Shown one piece after another: positions 5,468 through 7,843 of a stretch of DNA of 7,843 nucleotides (positions are counted from its first letter, which is position 1; each line of letters opens with the position of its first letter). Source of the stretch: Bordetella parapertussis (lineage in GTDB: Bacteria; Pseudomonadota; Gammaproteobacteria; Burkholderiales; Burkholderiaceae_B); NCBI GenBank assembly GCA_945882005.1, contig CAMCWG010000135.1, forward strand, positions 1 through 7,843, written 5' to 3'. The position numbers and the translations under genes were made by a program. The notes beneath the pieces are model-generated. The model was not told the DNA's origin and ran no database searches. It was given only the letters and a program-made list of their open reading frames with translations.

Positions 5468-6544
5468 CTACTTAGTCGGTGCATCCTTAAGTAACGCAGC
5501 GACCTGATCCTTCCACCACTTTGCCTGTGCAGTTGTCCCATGTCCCGAGGTTTGGGGGCTTGCGGGGATGAGATAAAGTTTCGCATCCGGAACGCGGGCT
5601 AGGATTTTGCCCATGAGTCCTAGGGATGGAGGATTACGTTCATCATCCTCAGAGTTAATCGCTAGTACGCGCGCCTTAATTTTTTCGATATGCGGTGCCG
5701 GATCGTAATCGCCAGACGACTCCCACTGATATAAATTATCGTTTGCATCGGCCTTGAATTCAGCGCTTAAGCGTTTGTCGAGCACCTCATCAGCTTGTTT
5801 GCGCGTTGGGGCAAGGCGATATAGGCCTTGATCACCTCCGCTTGTACCCACATTAAAAAATACCAACGCGAACTGCAGGCTCTTGGGCTGTGTGGTGTAG
5901 TTGCCATCCATCCATTCCGGATCACGACGGATCATGTCAATGATGAGTCTGCGCGTCATCCAGTTGCGACCAGACATTGCAGACGGTGTTGTTGCCATGG
6001 GCACTAACGTATCCATGAAGTCTGGATACTTAATTCCCCACAACCATGTCTGCATACCACCCATGGAATTCCCGATGACTAGGCGTAAGTGCTTCACACC
6101 AAGTCCCTCAGTCACCAAGCGATACTGCGCACTCACCATGTCGTCATAGTTGTACTTAGGAAATTTGGCGCGCAGTCCATCGGAAGGCTTGCTCGATCTT
6201 CCCATTCCAATCGCGTCCGGTAAGATGATGTAGTACTTGTTTGCATCGAGCGGTTGCCCAGGACCAAATAATTCACCGGAAAAATTCTTATTCGTTATCA
6301 TTCCAGTGCCGGTACCCGCGGTGCCATGCAACACTAGCACCGGGATTCCTGTGGGTTTGCCAAGCGTGGTGTAGCCGAGCTTGAGCTCCGGGAATACTTC
6401 ACCCGTATGGAACTGAAAATTCTTGGCAATCCATACACCTTGCTGTTGCTCTGGGTAGGGCTGAGCGCTTGACGTATCGACGCCTACTGCGAACGCAGAC
6501 ACACAGAACAAACTACGAAGCATCCGGCCATTCAAAATAGTCAT
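5468..6544 (-). CDS. Exported MetX-like alpha/beta hydrolase
   Basis: With the start at the ATG at 6542-6544 the product has 358 residues. The N-terminus MTILNGRMLRSLFCVSAFAV followed by a small-residue stretch and SSA (to residue 27) looks like a Sec signal peptide with cleavage before QPYP. The mature part has the alpha/beta hydrolase layout of the homoserine O-acetyltransferase (MetX) group: LKLGYTTLGKP, oxyanion region VLHGTAGTG (residues 71-79), DAIGMGRSSKPS, nucleophile elbow GNSMGGMQ with S160, acid D300 or D301 in NSEDDER and H335 in SGHGTTAQ. True MetX enzymes are cytoplasmic, so an exported member is more likely a secreted esterase or amidase; substrate unknown. The start is supported by AGGA (6551-6554), 6 bases upstream; the longer frame to 6625 would add 27 residues that break the signal peptide. 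It is divergent from the RidA gene. A short repeat CGACTA-CT-TAGTCG (5465-5478) overlaps its stop. Confidence 0.88.
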   Translation of the reverse strand: MTILNGRMLRSLFCVSAFAVGVDTSSAQPYPEQQQGVWIAKNFQFHTGEVFPELKLGYTTLGKPTGIPVLVLHGTAGTGTGMITNKNFSGELFGPGQPLDANKYYIILPDAIGMGRSSKPSDGLRAKFPKYNYDDMVSAQYRLVTEGLGVKHLRLVIGNSMGGMQTWLWGIKYPDFMDTLVPMATTPSAMSGRNWMTRRLIIDMIRRDPEWMDGNYTTQPKSLQFALVFFNVGTSGGDQGLYRLAPTRKQADEVLDKRLSAEFKADANDNLYQWESSGDYDPAPHIEKIKARVLAINSEDDERNPPSLGLMGKILARVPDAKLYLIPASPQTSGHGTTAQAKWWKDQVAALLKDAPTK

Positions 6545-6650
6545 TCTGTTTCCTATCAAGCTATTGGTTTGAATTAAAAACTCTGCTACAAGTGATCCAA
6601 TCTGTTGCTTCAGATTATGCGACAAATCTCACACGGAACAAGCGCTCGCC
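6545..6650. promoter_or_regulatory. Divergent promoter region for the MetX-like hydrolase and RidA genes
   Basis: The 106-base spacer between divergent start codons is AT-rich in the middle (about 6565-6590) and must serve both genes. The best plus-strand pair I can find is TTGGTT (6564-6569) with TACAAG (6587-6592) at 17 bases, each 4 of 6 matches. This is weak and I do not assign it firmly. GGAA (6635-6638) is the only ribosome-site candidate for the RidA gene. Confidence 0.35.
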
Positions 6651-7037
6651 ATGAAATTCATTCAATCTCCAAAAGTCCCCGCTCCTGCGGGTCACTATAG
6701 CCAAGCCGTCGAGGCAGCCGGGCTGGTATTCGTCTCAGGCGTACTGCCAGGCAAAACCTCTGAAGGTGAGCAAGACTCGTTCGAACGGCAAGTTCGCGCC
6801 AGCTTTGCGCAGTGCAGCAATATTCTGAGTGCAGCAGGCTGTGAACTAAGTGACGTTGTTCAGTGCACCGCCTACATTGTAGGTGTCGAGCGCTGGCCGG
6901 AGTTCAACGCAATCTATGCGGAAATCATGGGGCACCATAAGCCCGCACGCGCAGTTGTTCCCGTGCCAGAATTGCACTACGGCTTTCTGATTGAAATTCA
7001 GTTGGTCGCTGAAAAAAAGGGTCTGGCAGTAGGCTGA
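6651..7037 (+). CDS. RidA-family (YjgF/YER057c/UK114) imine deaminase
   Basis: The 128-residue product has the standard RidA length and motifs: APAGHYSQAVEAAGLVFVSG (residues 11-30) with the conserved YSQ, a central SNILSAAGCELSDVVQ stretch, then HKPARAVVPVPEL with R100, equivalent to the substrate-binding Arg (R105 in E. coli RidA), and FLIEIQLVA with E115, equivalent to E120. RidA proteins are trimeric cytoplasmic enzymes that hydrolyse reactive enamines and imines, such as 2-aminoacrylate released by PLP enzymes. With the catalytic Arg and Glu present, deaminase activity is likely. This copy carries V102 in place of the Cys of E. coli RidA, so it may belong to another subgroup with its own substrate. 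The next gene in the same direction, an alpha/beta hydrolase 91 bases on, could be its partner. Confidence 0.94.
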   Translation: MKFIQSPKVPAPAGHYSQAVEAAGLVFVSGVLPGKTSEGEQDSFERQVRASFAQCSNILSAAGCELSDVVQCTAYIVGVERWPEFNAIYAEIMGHHKPARAVVPVPELHYGFLIEIQLVAEKKGLAVG

Positions 7038-7063
7038 AATTATTCGCGTATGTGGGGCTTCGC

Positions 7064-7069
7064 TAAAAT
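7064..7069 (+). promoter_or_regulatory. Candidate -10 box between RidA and the downstream hydrolase
   Basis: GCTAAAAT contains TAAAAT, a 5 of 6 match to the sigma-70 -10 box, 59 bases before the next start codon. I find no good -35 box at the right distance (TATTCG at 7041-7046 is poor). If real, the hydrolase has its own promoter in addition to any read-through from the RidA gene. Confidence 0.3.
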
Positions 7070-7128
7070 AGTACAAAGCCTTATCGCAACCCATAACAAA
7101 CATTTGCCGTACCTGGAGACAATTCGCC

Positions 7129-7843
7129 ATGCCGTTCTACACCAAAGGTAACGTCCGTATTCATTATGAGGAGCGAGGCTCAGGCTTCCCACTTTTGATT
7201 TTGCCTGGTGGCGGATTGAATTCAACCATTAAATTCTTCACCACCACATCGCCCTTCGATGCCATGGAGGAGTTTAAGAACGAGTACCGCTGCATCACGC
7301 TAGACTGCCGGAATGCAAACACGGGACAATCGACAGGTCCATTAGAAGTTGATCGCCCTTGGGATGCCTACACCGACGACCACCTCGGCCTAATGGACCA
7401 TCTAGGCATTGATAAATTTTTAGTGATGGGCTTTTGTATTGGCGGCCCGTTCATCTGGAATATGCTCAAGCGAGCACCGAATCGTGTTATCGCTGCCGTG
7501 CATGCACAGCCAAGCGGATTTCGCGCATCGATCCCTGACTGGTTCCATAGCAACAACATGGCTAACTGGGGGCCCAAACTTGTAGCGAGTCGTCCAGAAC
7601 TAACCATGGAGATGGTTGATGCATTTTTAACAAAGATGTATCGCGCTAATCCAGATTTTGTATTCAGTGTGTCTAGAGATTTTGTCAAAAACTGCCAAAC
7701 GCCGACGCTCGTCATGCCCGACGACTCAGCCCCTCACCCTTACGCTGTTGCAATGGAAGTGGCGAACTTGGCCCCTCACTCAGAGGTCAGCATCTATCCC
7801 TGGAAAGAGCCAAAAGACCGCGTGCCAATTGCGGTTGAACACG
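7129..7843 (+). CDS. Alpha/beta hydrolase with a cysteine in the nucleophile position, 3' end cut by window edge
   Basis: My translation from the ATG at 7129 gives 238 complete codons, still open at the right edge. GGAG (7115-7118), 10 bases upstream, supports the start. The beta-strand/oxyanion region is PLLILPGGGLNST (residues 21-33), followed by CITLDCRNANTGQS (55-68), the aromatic stretch YTDDHLGLMDHLGI (81-94) and the nucleophile elbow VMGFCIGGPF (99-108). There C103 replaces the usual Ser of G-x-S-x-G. PTLVMPDDSAPHPYA (192-206) has the acid candidates D198/D199. After it, where most family members have Gly-His with the catalytic His, I read YPWKEPKD instead; H203 or H238 or a later residue might substitute. 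Cysteine nucleophiles occur in dienelactone hydrolases, but the rest does not look like that family. Substrate and pathway are unknown. The gene may be co-transcribed with the RidA gene upstream. Confidence 0.85.
   Translation, partial: MPFYTKGNVRIHYEERGSGFPLLILPGGGLNSTIKFFTTTSPFDAMEEFKNEYRCITLDCRNANTGQSTGPLEVDRPWDAYTDDHLGLMDHLGIDKFLVMGFCIGGPFIWNMLKRAPNRVIAAVHAQPSGFRASIPDWFHSNNMANWGPKLVASRPELTMEMVDAFLTKMYRANPDFVFSVSRDFVKNCQTPTLVMPDDSAPHPYAVAMEVANLAPHSEVSIYPWKEPKDRVPIAVEH

Noticed and set aside
6545..6625. 27-residue N-terminal extension of the MetX-like hydrolase
   Set aside because: The internal ATG has a well-placed AGGA site and yields a normal signal peptide, which the longer form would bury.
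1..7843. Mobile element, defence island or CRISPR array
   Set aside because: I saw no transposase, integrase, direct repeat array, tRNA or defence-related domain on either strand.

Overview
The window looks like an ordinary chromosomal stretch of a Gram-negative proteobacterium, most likely a betaproteobacterium of the order Burkholderiales. The main pointer is a solitary tripartite-tricarboxylate-type (Bug/TctC) periplasmic receptor, a family greatly expanded in that order. It is supported by a YghU-type glutathione transferase, a Gram-negative choloylglycine-hydrolase-family enzyme and several exported proteins. Base composition is moderate, which is low for many Burkholderiales, so genus is not claimed.

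Layout, left to right: (1) a YghU-like glutathione-dependent oxidoreductase on the minus strand, cut by the left edge; (2) a 378-base divergent spacer with three short perfect palindromes; (3) a Bug/TctC receptor on the plus strand, closed by a strong intrinsic terminator; (4) a convergent, exported Ntn-hydrolase of the choloylglycine hydrolase family; (5) a divergent short CbiX-type chelatase; (6) a convergent PhzF-family protein; (7) a divergent LysE-family exporter; (8) a convergent, exported MetX-like alpha/beta hydrolase; (9) a divergent RidA-family protein; (10) a second alpha/beta hydrolase in the same direction, with a cysteine in the nucleophile position, cut by the right edge.

The genes alternate in strand almost one by one (-,+,-,+,-,+,-,+,+), so most are single-gene transcription units; only the RidA/hydrolase pair could form an operon. 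There is no transposase, integrase, phage gene, tRNA, rRNA or CRISPR array. The shared theme is small-molecule handling: ligand capture, amide and ester hydrolysis, imine hydrolysis, metabolite export and thiol chemistry. This looks like accessory metabolism rather than one dedicated pathway. I did not find a convincing undescribed system. The points most worth a second look are the cysteine-nucleophile hydrolase, the exported MetX-like enzyme, the Glu-for-Asp change in the Ntn-hydrolase, and the palindromes and unexpectedly long open frame upstream of the yghU-like gene.
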